The notes: generated from the sequence alone by a model not told the origin. DNA of 64,000 nt from Flavobacterium terrigena (GCF_900108955.1 NZ_FNYA01000005.1:186001-250000); one strand, 5' to 3'. Positions 33,464 to 42,233 are shown, numbered from the stretch's first letter. Numbers and translations are program-made.

Positions 33464-36238
33464 ATGAAATTAAAATTTCTATTTTTCGGATTATTATTTA
33501 CAATAATCTCATTCGCACAAAATACGGCTAAAGTTAGCGGTATTATTACTGATAAAGATAGCAAACAACCAGTAAGTTTTGCATCTATATCTTTAAAAGG
33601 TATAATGACAAATACGGAATCTGACATTAATGGTAATTATGAAATTGCTATGAAGCCAGGTTCATACACACTTGTTTATGCTTTTATTGGCTACAAAACT
33701 TTCGAAAAACAAGTTACAGTTGCTGATAATGAAACTTTAAATTTAAATGTTGCCTTACAAGAAAACTCAAATAGTATTGAGGGAATTGTAATTACAGGTA
33801 CTACAAACAAAACTAAAGAAACTGCTTTGTTGAAAGAACAACAAAAAGCAGTTGAAATTAAACAAAGTATTGGCGCACAAGAAATGTCAAGAAAAGGAAT
33901 TAGTGATGTTGAAGAAGGTTTAACTAAAGTAACTGGAATTACAAAAGTAGAATCGAGAGGTTTATTTGTAAGAGGTTTAGAAGATCGATACAATAACTTA
34001 TTAGTAAACGATTTACAAGCACCATCAAACAGTCCTTTTAAAAAGATCATCCCATTAGATTTATTTCCAACAGATATAGTTGGAGTTTTAGGTGTTTACA
34101 AAACGTTTAATCCAAATATTTCTGGAGATTTTGCTGGAGCTACAATTAATATTGAAACTTCAGAGGCAATAAAAAGCCAAACTAAATTAAGTGTTGGTTT
34201 TGGCTACACAACAGGGAACAACGGTGAAGATTTTTTAATGTCTGAAGATGCCAACACCACTCAAGGTGCTTTAGGTATTTTAAAGAAAGACAGAGCTTTA
34301 CCAGGAGTTTTCGGAAGTGTTCCGTCTGCAAATTCTTTGACATCTACTGAATATGCTGCAACACACAAGCAAAATTCTTGGAACGTTGATAAAGTTGGTA
34401 GTCCAATGAACACAAACATTAGTTTGTTGCATTCAGAAAAATTTAAAGTTGGTGATGGTAATAATTTAAGTTACATACTTTCATTAAACACGGAAAACAA
34501 ATATGTAATTAGAAAAGGTGTCGAAAGATATTTTGAAGCTGGAGATGGTGCCTATACTAAAAATGTACAAAACTCAGAATACAAATATCAAACAGCTTCT
34601 TCTGCTTTAGTTGGGATTAAATATAAAGGTTCAAGAGGTTCAATTGGTGTTACTTCATTTTATTTGCGTTCAACTGAGAGTTTAATTAATGATCAAATAG
34701 GTGTTCTAAATTATGCTACAACAAATCCAAATCGTTGGCTAAGAATCAATCAATTTGAGCAATCAGATTATTTTAATAATCAAATTTTAGCCAATTACAA
34801 CTTAACTAAAAACGAAAAACATAGTATTAAAGCTGGTTTTTCTTATGTAAAAACAGCATTTGGACAACCTGACAGAAAATCTATAGTTGGAAATAGAGTT
34901 AACGATACTGATATAAGTATCACATATGGTGGTAACAATTTAAATAGACAATATTTAGATGTTAAAGGAAACTATTACATGAGTGGATTGTTTGAGTATA
35001 ACATGAAATTTGGTAAAGAAGTAAACAACAAAACAAATAAATTATCTGTTGGATACAATTCATTTAGAAATAATTTATATTCCACTTACCGATTTGTAGC
35101 GAACTTAAAAACTTCTCCAGTTTTTACAACTAACTTAAATGACATTAATGATGTTATTGCATCAGATGTAGCGAATGGTAACATTAAATTCCAAGAAGAA
35201 TCTAATCCAGATTATAAAGTAAAACTAGATCATTTTGTAAATGCAGGATATGTAAACTTGTTTTTGAATTTTGGTGAAAAATTTGAAGTAAATGCAGGTG
35301 TGCGTTTTGAAAATTCTGATAGAACTATTAAATATAGAAGTTTAGGTGCTCCAGCTTTTGATGACCCTTATCAGAAAGTTATTGAAAACAAATTAGACAT
35401 TTTACCGTCTATTAATACAAAATATACAGTTAATGACGATTCTAATATGCGTTTAGCAGTTTCAAAAACGATTACCAGACCAGTAACTATGGAAAAATTA
35501 CCAATTACTTATGTAAATCCTGATGGTTCTTCTGTAATTGGAAATAAAGATTTAAAAGATAGTGAAAATATTAATGTCGATTTAAAATACGAATTGTTTA
35601 CTGATAAAAAAGACATGCTAGCTTTAGGCGTTTTCGGAAAAAACATTACAAAACCAATTGAAAGAGTATTTATTGCAACAGGTGGAGCTCAAACAACCTC
35701 TTTCCAAAACTCTAAAACAGCTGTTTTATTTGGTGCAGAATTAGAATTCATTTTTCAATTGGAAAGAATCTCAAAACAATTAGAAAACATTTCTTGGGGT
35801 TTCAATTCATCAATAATGAAAACTAAAGTAAATGTAGATTTAGTAACAAATTCTATTGAAAACTCATCAACAAGAAATTTACAAGGTGCGTCAAATTGGT
35901 TAGTAAATTCTGATTTAAAATATGAATTTGATTTTTCAAAAGAAGTAAAAAATACGGCTACTTTAGTATATGGTGTTTATGGAAAAAGAATCTATGCAGT
36001 TGGAACTGCTGGATTAGATCATGTATACGAAAAACCATTTAGTAAATTAGATTTTGTTTGGAATACTAAATTATCAAAAAACTTAGATGTAAAATTCTCA
36101 GTTGATAATATTTTAAACCCAACTTATCAATTAGAACTTGGAGATGAAAGTACAACTCAAATTAATGAATCTTCATTAATAATGAAAGACTACAAAAGAG
36201 GTGTTGGTTTCTCATTAAACATAGGTTATACTTTCTAA
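33464..36238 (+). CDS. TonB-dependent outer-membrane receptor with carboxypeptidase-regulatory-like domain
   Basis: The 924-residue protein has signal MKLKFLFFGLLFTIISFAQ and an N-terminal CarboxypepD_reg-like domain (~22-105, VSGIITDKDSKQPVSFASISLKG...VALQE). A plug follows with GLTKVTGITKVESRGLFVRGLEDRYNNLLVND, then a 22-strand barrel ending in the terminal aromatic residue GFSLNIGYTF. It imports a ligand across the outer membrane using TonB energy. No SusD partner follows; instead there is a beta-helix lipoprotein gene. The neighbouring PhoBR-like system and operator suggest phosphate-responsive uptake, unproven. Confidence 0.92.
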   Translation: MKLKFLFFGLLFTIISFAQNTAKVSGIITDKDSKQPVSFASISLKGIMTNTESDINGNYEIAMKPGSYTLVYAFIGYKTFEKQVTVADNETLNLNVALQENSNSIEGIVITGTTNKTKETALLKEQQKAVEIKQSIGAQEMSRKGISDVEEGLTKVTGITKVESRGLFVRGLEDRYNNLLVNDLQAPSNSPFKKIIPLDLFPTDIVGVLGVYKTFNPNISGDFAGATINIETSEAIKSQTKLSVGFGYTTGNNGEDFLMSEDANTTQGALGILKKDRALPGVFGSVPSANSLTSTEYAATHKQNSWNVDKVGSPMNTNISLLHSEKFKVGDGNNLSYILSLNTENKYVIRKGVERYFEAGDGAYTKNVQNSEYKYQTASSALVGIKYKGSRGSIGVTSFYLRSTESLINDQIGVLNYATTNPNRWLRINQFEQSDYFNNQILANYNLTKNEKHSIKAGFSYVKTAFGQPDRKSIVGNRVNDTDISITYGGNNLNRQYLDVKGNYYMSGLFEYNMKFGKEVNNKTNKLSVGYNSFRNNLYSTYRFVANLKTSPVFTTNLNDINDVIASDVANGNIKFQEESNPDYKVKLDHFVNAGYVNLFLNFGEKFEVNAGVRFENSDRTIKYRSLGAPAFDDPYQKVIENKLDILPSINTKYTVNDDSNMRLAVSKTITRPVTMEKLPITYVNPDGSSVIGNKDLKDSENINVDLKYELFTDKKDMLALGVFGKNITKPIERVFIATGGAQTTSFQNSKTAVLFGAELEFIFQLERISKQLENISWGFNSSIMKTKVNVDLVTNSIENSSTRNLQGASNWLVNSDLKYEFDFSKEVKNTATLVYGVYGKRIYAVGTAGLDHVYEKPFSKLDFVWNTKLSKNLDVKFSVDNILNPTYQLELGDESTTQINESSLIMKDYKRGVGFSLNIGYTF

Positions 36239-36262
36239 TTCAAACAAATACAGTTAGTTATA

Positions 36263-36299
36263 AAACAGAAATTCCCTTTTTAAAAGGGAATTTCTGTTT
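36263..36299. terminator. Strong hairpin between the TonB receptor and the lipoprotein gene
   Basis: A 16-bp perfect stem, 36265-36280 against 36282-36297 with a one-base centre in the DNA (extended by A/T pairs outside), contains CCC/GGG and internal T/A runs. It follows the receptor stop by 26 bases. It lacks a long trailing T-run, so it may be a terminator, an attenuator or an mRNA-stabilising element that sets receptor:lipoprotein ratios. Confidence 0.65.
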
Positions 36300-36408
36300 A
36301 CATTAAGTTTACAAAGACTAAAATCATTTAAAAATTTCATAATACTAAGCTAACTTTTTATTTCTCTTGCCAAAATACATTTGCCATAACAAATTAAACA
36401 ACGAAAAA

Positions 36409-37569
36409 ATGAAAAAATTAATTTTTAGCTTAACGGTTTTAAGCATATTATTTACTGGATGTTCAGAAGAAGATGAAACTGCAACACCAAGAGTTCCAGT
36501 AACTGGAGAAATTACAGGTGACATTACTACAAGCAAAACATATGCTTTTGGTGATTATACTTTAAGAGGAATAGTAAAAATTAAATCAGGAGTTACAGTA
36601 ACAATTGAAGCAGGTTCAAAAATTACTTCAGATGTTTCTAACGGAACAGATGCTTTAGTAGTTGAAAACGGAGGAAAATTAATCGTTAATGGTACAGCTG
36701 CTGAACCAGTTGTATTTACACACACAACACAAGAGCCAGGTTCTTGGGGTGGAATTATCATGTATGGAGATGCACCAATTGTTGGTACTGGTGGTGTAGC
36801 TTCTGCAACTTCAGAAGATGGTTTAGCTTTACCTTATGGAGGAACTAATGCTTTACATAGTAGTGGAAGTTTAAAATACGTAAGAGTAGAGTATGCAGGT
36901 AAAAAAATTACAGATGGAACAAGTGAAATGAACGGTTTCTCATTCTATTCTGTAGGTTCAGGAACTGTATTACAAAACTTAGTTTCTTATAAAGGTGCAG
37001 ATGATGGTTTCGAATTTTACGGTGGAACTGTAAGTTTAATCAACGCCGTTTCTTACGGAAATTATGATGATTCTTTTGACTGGCAAGATGGTTGGAAAGG
37101 ACAAAACAATTCTAATTGGTATGCTTACCAAACAGGAACAGCTAACTTCGGAATGGAAATTGAAGCGAAAAGTTATAACAATGGATTTTGGCCAGTTGTT
37201 TCAGGTATAACATTAAAAAGAGCAGCTGGAACACAAACTGAAAATGCTTCAGTAGAATATGATGCTATTCAGTTTAAAAAACAAGGTAACGGAGATTTTA
37301 GCAATATTTTAATTGAAGGATACACTACTGCAGGTGCTGTTGCTGTAAGAATTCAGGATGCTGCTACAAACACAGATCAAGTTAATGGTTCTAAAATCAA
37401 GTTAACTAACGTTAACATCTTAAGTGGTACAACTCAAATTGGAACAGGAAGTTCTTCTTTCACTACAACTTTCCCAACTGGACAATTAACAACAAGTACA
37501 ACATCTACAGGAGCAAGTTTAACAAATGGCGCTTGGTCTACAGTTAATGGAACTACATTATTACAATAA
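36409..37569 (+). CDS. Outer-surface lipoprotein with parallel beta-helix
   Basis: The start is ATG 36409 (MKKLIFSLTVLSILFTGC, lipobox Cys18); the longer frame starts with a TTG 42 bases upstream. A -7 box TACATTTG (36376-36383) precedes it. The 386-residue chain has features of a right-handed beta-helix protein found beside TonB receptors in Bacteroidota: VKIKSGVTVTIEAGSKITSD, GGKLIVNGTAAEPVVFT, GSWGGIIMYGDAPIVG, LKYVRVEYAG, GADDGFEFYGGTV and DSFDWQDGWKGQNN. The Asp/Trp-rich segment near 200-225 could bind ligand. It probably works with the receptor just upstream. Confidence 0.8.
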   Translation: MKKLIFSLTVLSILFTGCSEEDETATPRVPVTGEITGDITTSKTYAFGDYTLRGIVKIKSGVTVTIEAGSKITSDVSNGTDALVVENGGKLIVNGTAAEPVVFTHTTQEPGSWGGIIMYGDAPIVGTGGVASATSEDGLALPYGGTNALHSSGSLKYVRVEYAGKKITDGTSEMNGFSFYSVGSGTVLQNLVSYKGADDGFEFYGGTVSLINAVSYGNYDDSFDWQDGWKGQNNSNWYAYQTGTANFGMEIEAKSYNNGFWPVVSGITLKRAAGTQTENASVEYDAIQFKKQGNGDFSNILIEGYTTAGAVAVRIQDAATNTDQVNGSKIKLTNVNILSGTTQIGTGSSSFTTTFPTGQLTTSTTSTGASLTNGAWSTVNGTTLLQ

Positions 37570-37593
37570 ATAAATTTCAAAATATTCTTTAAG

Positions 37594-37620
37594 GCGGTCT
37601 AAATTAGACCGCTTTTTTTT
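37594..37620 (+). terminator. Rho-independent terminator
   Basis: GCGGTCTAA (37594-37602) and TTAGACCGC (37604-37612) form a perfect 9-bp stem followed by at least eight T residues; it ends the beta-helix lipoprotein transcript. Confidence 0.92.
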
Positions 37621-37671
37621 TGTGTATTGAATTTTCCAATGTTACCAAATTGTTAAGTTTTAGTTTCTTAA

Positions 37672-37701
37672 TTGTTAATTACAATGTTTTTTGTACATTT
37701 A
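37672..37701 (+). promoter_or_regulatory. Promoter of the MORN-repeat protein gene
   Basis: TTG (37672-37674), 19 bases, TACATTTA (37694-37701; one mismatch to the -7 consensus), 30 bases before the ATG. Confidence 0.5.
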
Positions 37702-37731
37702 CAATAGTATTAATCCTAAATCTTAACGACG

Positions 37732-38082
37732 ATGAAAAATTTAATTATATTTTGCGGTTTATTTTTAGCAACTTCTTTTGGTTTTGCACAGGAAATTCAA
37801 CCAGTAGGAGAACAAATTTCAGAAAACACAATTAAAGTAACATATTATCATTCTAATGGTAACGTAATGCATCAAGGTAATTATGTAGATGGTAAATCAG
37901 ACGGTTTATGGAAATCATATGATGAAGTAGGAAATTTAGTTTCAGAAGGTTCTTTTGAACAAGGAAAAAAAGTTGGACTTTGGAATTTTTATACTACTAA
38001 AACTCTTAACGCAGTTGTTTACAATGACAACGCCGTATCAAATGTTAAAAAATTTAGCACAGATGCTTTAGCAGGAAAATAA
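37732..38082 (+). CDS. Exported MORN-repeat protein
   Basis: The 116-residue product has a signal peptide (MKNLIIFCGLFLATSFGFAQ) and two or three MORN-like repeats: YYHSNGNVMHQGNYVDGKSDGLWKSYD and EVGNLVSEGSFEQGKKVGLWNFY. Small secreted MORN proteins of this kind are common in Bacteroidota and are sometimes annotated as YwqK-like antitoxins, a label not supported by biochemistry. Function is unknown. It is monocistronic between its own promoter and terminator. Confidence 0.8.
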   Translation: MKNLIIFCGLFLATSFGFAQEIQPVGEQISENTIKVTYYHSNGNVMHQGNYVDGKSDGLWKSYDEVGNLVSEGSFEQGKKVGLWNFYTTKTLNAVVYNDNAVSNVKKFSTDALAGK

Positions 38083-38105
38083 AAGCCAAAAACTATATAA
38101 CATAC

Positions 38106-38138
38106 AAAAACCCAGCAAATTAGTTTGCTGGGTTTTTT
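38106..38138 (+). terminator. Rho-independent terminator
   Basis: CCCAGCAAA (38111-38119) and TTTGCTGGG (38124-38132) form a stem with a TTAG loop, preceded by A-run and followed by T6. Confidence 0.9.
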
Positions 38139-38481
38139 GTATCCTACCAAGTTAGAAATATATTGAAAATTCAAAACAGCATAACTTTTTCTAAAACCGA
38201 GTATTCAAAAATTCTTACGACAAAATACTTGTTAAATTTTTTGTAACATCCTTTAATATTTGTGATTTTAATGAATTTGCACATATGAAACACAATAAAA
38301 AAGTTTCAAATTAAACATTTTGCATGTAATTTGTTTAAATACACCAATGTCAATTCTTACAAATTGAATTAAATTTCTGTTTTTTATGTAAAAAAATAAC
38401 AAAAAATCATTTTTAAGTTAAAATGTTTAACAAATACACATTTCACGAAAAAAGGCTTCAAAATATTTTTCAAAACAATGG
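38139..38481. other. AT-rich non-coding spacer (about 340 bp)
   Basis: No convincing ORF or RNA gene is seen. The region is very AT-rich. It holds one weak promoter-like TGAATTTGCAC (38272-38282) followed by a nine-codon ORF of no apparent meaning. It ends at the good promoter at 38482-38511. Confidence 0.4.
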
Positions 38482-38511
38482 TTGTCAGTATTTTATGTAG
38501 TAGTAATTTTG
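38482..38511 (+). promoter_or_regulatory. Promoter of the YadA-head/C1q-like protein gene
   Basis: TTG (38482-38484), 19 bases, TAATTTTG (38504-38511). It overlaps the apparent upstream start at 38478 and therefore decides in favour of the ATG at 38529. Confidence 0.7.
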
Positions 38512-38528
38512 CAAAAAAAATCAAATAC

Positions 38529-39707
38529 ATGAAAAAATCACTACTAACAACCCTAATTATTGTAGTAAATTCGACTAGTATCTTTAGTCAAGTTGGAATT
38601 GGCACAACCAATCCAAGTGCATCATCGGCATTGGATATCAACAGTACAAATTCTGGATTATTAATTCCTAGAATCAGTTTAACATCTTCTACAGATGTAC
38701 TAACAATTCCAAGTCCAACAACAAGTTTATTAGTTTACAATACGGCAACCATTTCAGATATTGTTCCTGGTTTTTACTATTGGGATACGAAATGGAATTC
38801 ACTTCAAGATTCAAAAACAGGAACAGATTGGAAAGTTACTGGAAACGCCATTACAGCTGGAAATTTTTTAGGAACAACTAACAGTCAAGATTTACTTTTT
38901 AAAGTAAATAATAGTAATGCGGCAAGATTTGATAGATTCAATAGCGTTACACTTGGATTTGGTTCAAATGTTACACCTGGTATTATAAGAGCATCAGTTT
39001 TAGGATATGGTTCAAGTGTATCTTCTCCACAATCAATCGCATTAGGAAATGAAGTACGAGTTTCTGGACAATATGCTACTGCTATTGGATATCAAGCACA
39101 AACTTCACAAGACTATGCAGTAGTTTTAGGCTCAACAAATGCGAATTCAAAAATTGGTATCGGAACTAATTCTCCAGACGAAAGACTACATGTTGTTGGA
39201 AATATTAAAATGGTAGATGGAAATCAGGCCAATGGAAATATTTTAAGATCCGATGCTAATGGAAAAGCAAGTTGGGAATCTATTGATGATTTAAAAGACA
39301 GATTAGATAATGTAAAAGAAAAATATGGTGAACTTTTTAGAACATCAAATACTACTATATCTTCAGGTAATGAAATTTCATTTGGCTCAAACGGACCAAA
39401 TAACAGTGTTGCTTTAAGTTCAACTAATATTAAAGTTTCTGTTGCAGGAGATTATAAAGTAACTTATTCTGTTAGTTTTTTAAGAGGGAACGGAAATGGA
39501 AATCATTCTTTTTATTTAAGAAAAAATAGTACTAAAATACCAGGTTCAAGCACTTTCAAAAGTGCAAATAATGGAGATCAAGATACACTTACAAAAACAA
39601 AATTGGTAACTCTTGCGGCTGGTGATGCTGTTAGTGTTTATTATGATTCTGGAGATACAATCACACTTTTCGAAGGAACTTCTCTACAGGTAGAATTAAT
39701 AAAATAA
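38529..39707 (+). CDS. Secreted fibre-like protein: VGIGTTNP motif, YadA-like head repeats, coiled coil, C1q/TNF-like domain
   Basis: Start ATG 38529 (MKKSLLTTLIIVVNSTSIFSQ); the ATG-less extension to 38478 would begin upstream of the promoter. The mature 392-residue precursor starts VGIGTTNPSASSALDIN and GLLIPRISLTS. Head-type repeats of trimeric adhesins follow (SIALGNEVRVSG, ATAIGYQAQTS, AVVLGSTNANSKIGIG), then a second IGIGTNSPDERLHVVGN element. A short heptad helix (DDLKDRLDNVKEKYGELF, ~257-275) leads to a ~115-residue beta domain (VALSSTNIKVSVAGDYKVTYSVSF...TLFEGTSLQVELIK) resembling C1q/BclA heads. This predicts a trimeric extracellular fibre. Ligand is unknown. The VGIGTTNP element links it to the 18070-20424 paralogues. 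Confidence 0.78.
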   Translation: MKKSLLTTLIIVVNSTSIFSQVGIGTTNPSASSALDINSTNSGLLIPRISLTSSTDVLTIPSPTTSLLVYNTATISDIVPGFYYWDTKWNSLQDSKTGTDWKVTGNAITAGNFLGTTNSQDLLFKVNNSNAARFDRFNSVTLGFGSNVTPGIIRASVLGYGSSVSSPQSIALGNEVRVSGQYATAIGYQAQTSQDYAVVLGSTNANSKIGIGTNSPDERLHVVGNIKMVDGNQANGNILRSDANGKASWESIDDLKDRLDNVKEKYGELFRTSNTTISSGNEISFGSNGPNNSVALSSTNIKVSVAGDYKVTYSVSFLRGNGNGNHSFYLRKNSTKIPGSSTFKSANNGDQDTLTKTKLVTLAAGDAVSVYYDSGDTITLFEGTSLQVELIK

Positions 39708-39766
39708 ACAACACAACTATTTTATATATTGAATTGCTTAAGCGTTATAAACTAAGTAATTAGAAC

Positions 39767-39797
39767 AAAAGCTGTCTTTCGGACTGCTTTTGTTTTT
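39767..39797. terminator. Terminator between convergent genes
   Basis: AAAAGCTGTC (39767-39776) and GACTGCTTTT (39782-39791) form a stem with one mismatch, followed by T-run; usable from both sides. Confidence 0.7.
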
Positions 39798-40510
39798 TAA
39801 ACTTTTAAAATTTCATCGTCAGATAATAATTTCTGAAAGCGCAATTTTAAAATGATTTGCGCTACAGCAATCACATCTTTTTCGCAATAGGTTGCAATTC
39901 GGTCGATGTCATTTTCTTTATAAAAAACGTTGGCAACTTCACTTCCATCAATATCATCTTTTGGAGAAGGAACGCCTAAAACTTTTGTTAATAATTTTAA
40001 AGAAGTAAAATGTTTATAATCCCCAAACTTCCATAATTCCAAGGTGTCTAAATGCGGCACTTCCCATGGCTTTTTTCCCATTAAATTCAACTTTGCTGGA
40101 ATTTTTATTCCGTGAATCAACATTCTTCTGGCGATAAAAGGGAAATCGAATTCTTTAACGTTATGTCCGCACATTAGATGTTGGGGCAAACTGAAATGAT
40201 TATTAATTAAGTTCGAAAATTCAATCAACAAACGTTCTTCATCACCTTGAAAAGTGGTGACTCTAAACTGTCTTTCACCTTGTTTCTGCGTAAAATATCC
40301 AACAGAAATACAAACTATTTTTCCGAATTCAGCCCAAATTCCAGCTCTTTCGTAAAATTCTTCAGGTGTAAATTCTTCTTTTCTTTGGTATTGTGTTTTG
40401 TGGGCGAATAATTCTTGAAAATCTTGGTCTAAATCGCTAAAATTTTCTGATTCTGGTACGGTTTCAATATCTAAAAACAAGATATTTTCTAATTGAATGG
40501 CGTTTAACAT
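39797..40510 (-). CDS. Predicted 3'-5' exonuclease (RNase H-like/PolB-type fold)
   Basis: The 237-residue protein has the DEDD exonuclease motifs: Exo I NILFLDIETVP (Asp, Glu), Exo II GHNVKEFDFPFIARR (Asn-x-x-x-Phe-Asp), and Exo III YCEKDVIA. Such stand-alone PolB-type 3'-5' exonucleases act on single-stranded DNA or RNA ends; the specific substrate is unknown. It lies 17 bases after the serine hydrolase gene on the same strand. Confidence 0.85.
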   Translation of the reverse strand: MLNAIQLENILFLDIETVPESENFSDLDQDFQELFAHKTQYQRKEEFTPEEFYERAGIWAEFGKIVCISVGYFTQKQGERQFRVTTFQGDEERLLIEFSNLINNHFSLPQHLMCGHNVKEFDFPFIARRMLIHGIKIPAKLNLMGKKPWEVPHLDTLELWKFGDYKHFTSLKLLTKVLGVPSPKDDIDGSEVANVFYKENDIDRIATYCEKDVIAVAQIILKLRFQKLLSDDEILKV

Positions 40511-40527
40511 AATATATTGGTTTATAA

Positions 40528-41691
40528 TTATTTCTTCTTCTTGCTATCTATCATTTTGTAAGCTTCTTCTATATAAGTGTATAAATCGTTACTATGTGCG
40601 TCTGTTGTGGTTTGTAAGCCTTTTAAATGCCCTAATCGAACAATAATAAGATCATCTTCGGGAATAACAATTACAAACTGACCTAAATGGCCGCGCATAT
40701 AAAATATCCTTTTACCTTTTACTGTGTTCAACCACCAACCATAACCATATTCTGGACTAGCAGCAAAACGTGGTTTTAACGATTTTGCCACAAAAGCACT
40801 ATCTAAAATTTGTTTGCCATTCCATTTTCCATTTTGCTTGTACAATTTCCCGAAACGTGCAAAATCTCTTGCATTACTTGCGATACAACAGTAGGCTTTT
40901 TCAATTCCAGTATCGGCTTCATCTAGTTGCCAAAGCGCATCGTTTTCTGCTCCCATTGGTTTCCAAAAACTTTCTGAAACATAATCTGATAAGTATTTTC
41001 CTGTTGCTTTTTCAATACACATGGCTAACAATTGCGTCGCGCCACTTAAATATTCGAATTTTTGACCTGGTTTGTTTTTTATGTTTAATCCGAGAATAAT
41101 TCCTTTCAAATTATCATCAAAATACGCTCTTGTTACAATAGAAAACGGACTATAATATTTTTCATCCCAACTTAAACCGGAAGCCATCGAAGACAAATCG
41201 CCAACGGTAACTTCTTTGGCAAATTTTCCTTTTAATTCTGGGAAAAAATCTACAACTTTTTGATCTAAACTTTTAATTTTCCCATCCATTATCGCTTTTC
41301 CTAAAGCTGCCGAAACAATACTTTTCGCCACAGAAAAAGAATTGCTTTTAGAAGTCGCATTAAATCCGTCATAATAACTTTCATGCCAAATACTATCATT
41401 TTTAATAATTAAATAGGCAATTGTTTGAAGTTTTTTATGTGTTTTATTCAGTGTTTCAGTTGATGGAACGCTATTATATTCTTTTGAAATGGCCCAAGGT
41501 TGTGCTACGCCTTTTTTAATGGTACGATTTGGAAATTCTTTATAATCTTCTAAATAAGCTGTCGTGTAGCCTTTTAGATAAATGGTTCGTACCGCACGAA
41601 TTAAATAATCAACATCAAAAATATACATCAAAATAATGATGCTACTAAAGATAATGATAAACCATTTGAAGAATTTTATTAGAAATTTCAT
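40528..41691 (-). CDS. Membrane-anchored serine hydrolase (beta-lactamase/EstB family)
   Basis: ATG 41691 (MKFLIKFFKWFIIIFSSIIILMYIFDVDY) is preferred to the TTG at 41712. The 387-residue protein has an N-terminal membrane anchor, then a beta-lactamase fold. The nucleophile motif is FSVAKSIVSAAL (Ser120-x-x-Lys123), the second motif region is FEYLSGATQLLAMCIEKATGK, and MRGHLGQFVIVIPEDDLIIVRLGH carries the third motif. Class C/EstB-like proteins of this type are usually esterases or peptidases acting in the periplasm, not resistance enzymes. Confidence 0.88.
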   Translation of the reverse strand: MKFLIKFFKWFIIIFSSIIILMYIFDVDYLIRAVRTIYLKGYTTAYLEDYKEFPNRTIKKGVAQPWAISKEYNSVPSTETLNKTHKKLQTIAYLIIKNDSIWHESYYDGFNATSKSNSFSVAKSIVSAALGKAIMDGKIKSLDQKVVDFFPELKGKFAKEVTVGDLSSMASGLSWDEKYYSPFSIVTRAYFDDNLKGIILGLNIKNKPGQKFEYLSGATQLLAMCIEKATGKYLSDYVSESFWKPMGAENDALWQLDEADTGIEKAYCCIASNARDFARFGKLYKQNGKWNGKQILDSAFVAKSLKPRFAASPEYGYGWWLNTVKGKRIFYMRGHLGQFVIVIPEDDLIIVRLGHLKGLQTTTDAHSNDLYTYIEEAYKMIDSKKKK

Positions 41692-41725
41692 AACTGAAGA
41701 ATTTATAAGCAATATAAGGAAATTT

Positions 41726-42199
41726 TTAAAATAAACTTTGTTGTTTCACAGGATTTTCATGTTCCAACAACCATTTCTTTCGCCACAAACCACCAGCATA
41801 ACCTGTTAAAGAACCATCGGAACCAATTACACGATGGCATGGCACAACAATCCAAAGTGGGTTTTTACCATTCGCATTTGCCACAGCACGAATCGCTTTT
41901 GGATCACCTAAATTATTGGTCACTTCCTGATACGAAGCGGTTTTCCCGAAAGGAATTTTCAACAATTCTTCCCAAACTTTCTTTTGGAAATTGGTGCCAT
42001 TCGGATTCATTTTAAACTGAAAATCAGTTCTATTTCCCTCAAAATATTCATTCAATTGTGCAACTGCTTCATGAAATAACGCTGGAATACTTTCAGACAA
42101 AACGGTTTCGTCTGAAGTCACAGAAATTTTAGAAATTCCGTCTTCGTTTCCTTCAATAAGCACAAATCCAAGCGGACTATTTATTACAACTTTTTCCAT
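41726..42199 (-). CDS. ogt: Methylated-DNA--protein-cysteine S-methyltransferase
   Basis: The 157-residue suicide DNA-repair protein has the active-site motif IVVPCHRVIG with acceptor Cys121. IPFGKTASYQEVTNNLGDPKAIRAVANANGKNP forms the helix-turn-helix and Asn hinge. The N-terminal ribonuclease-like domain is present, as in Ogt. The start ATG lies directly after the T-run of the terminator hairpin of the upstream DUF1573 gene (42205-42233), so expression depends on read-through or on a promoter overlapping the hairpin. Confidence 0.93.
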   Translation of the reverse strand: MEKVVINSPLGFVLIEGNEDGISKISVTSDETVLSESIPALFHEAVAQLNEYFEGNRTDFQFKMNPNGTNFQKKVWEELLKIPFGKTASYQEVTNNLGDPKAIRAVANANGKNPLWIVVPCHRVIGSDGSLTGYAGGLWRKKWLLEHENPVKQQSLF

Positions 42200-42204
42200 A
42201 AAAA

Positions 42205-42233
42205 AATCCCGATAAGTAAATCTTATCGGGATT
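42205..42233 (-). terminator. Terminator of the DUF1573 gene, abutting the ogt start codon
   Basis: On the minus strand, AATCCCGATAAG and CTTATCGGGATT arms (42222-42233 and 42205-42216) form a perfect 12-bp stem with a 5-base loop. A T-run that ends in the ATG of ogt follows directly. Confidence 0.85.

Noticed and set aside
37620..37835. Open frame overlapping the start of the MORN gene
   Set aside because: It covers the terminator and promoter region and conflicts with the better-supported gene at 37732; composition is not protein-like.
38240..38300. Possible small RNA promoter (TGAATTTGCAC) in the spacer before the fibre gene
   Set aside because: First -7 bases do not fit, no -33 at correct spacing, and no structured RNA or terminator follows.
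40528..41691. Serine hydrolase considered as a beta-lactam resistance gene
   Set aside because: The SxxK-type fold with membrane anchor fits the EstB/class C-like hydrolases common in Bacteroidota; nothing indicates resistance.
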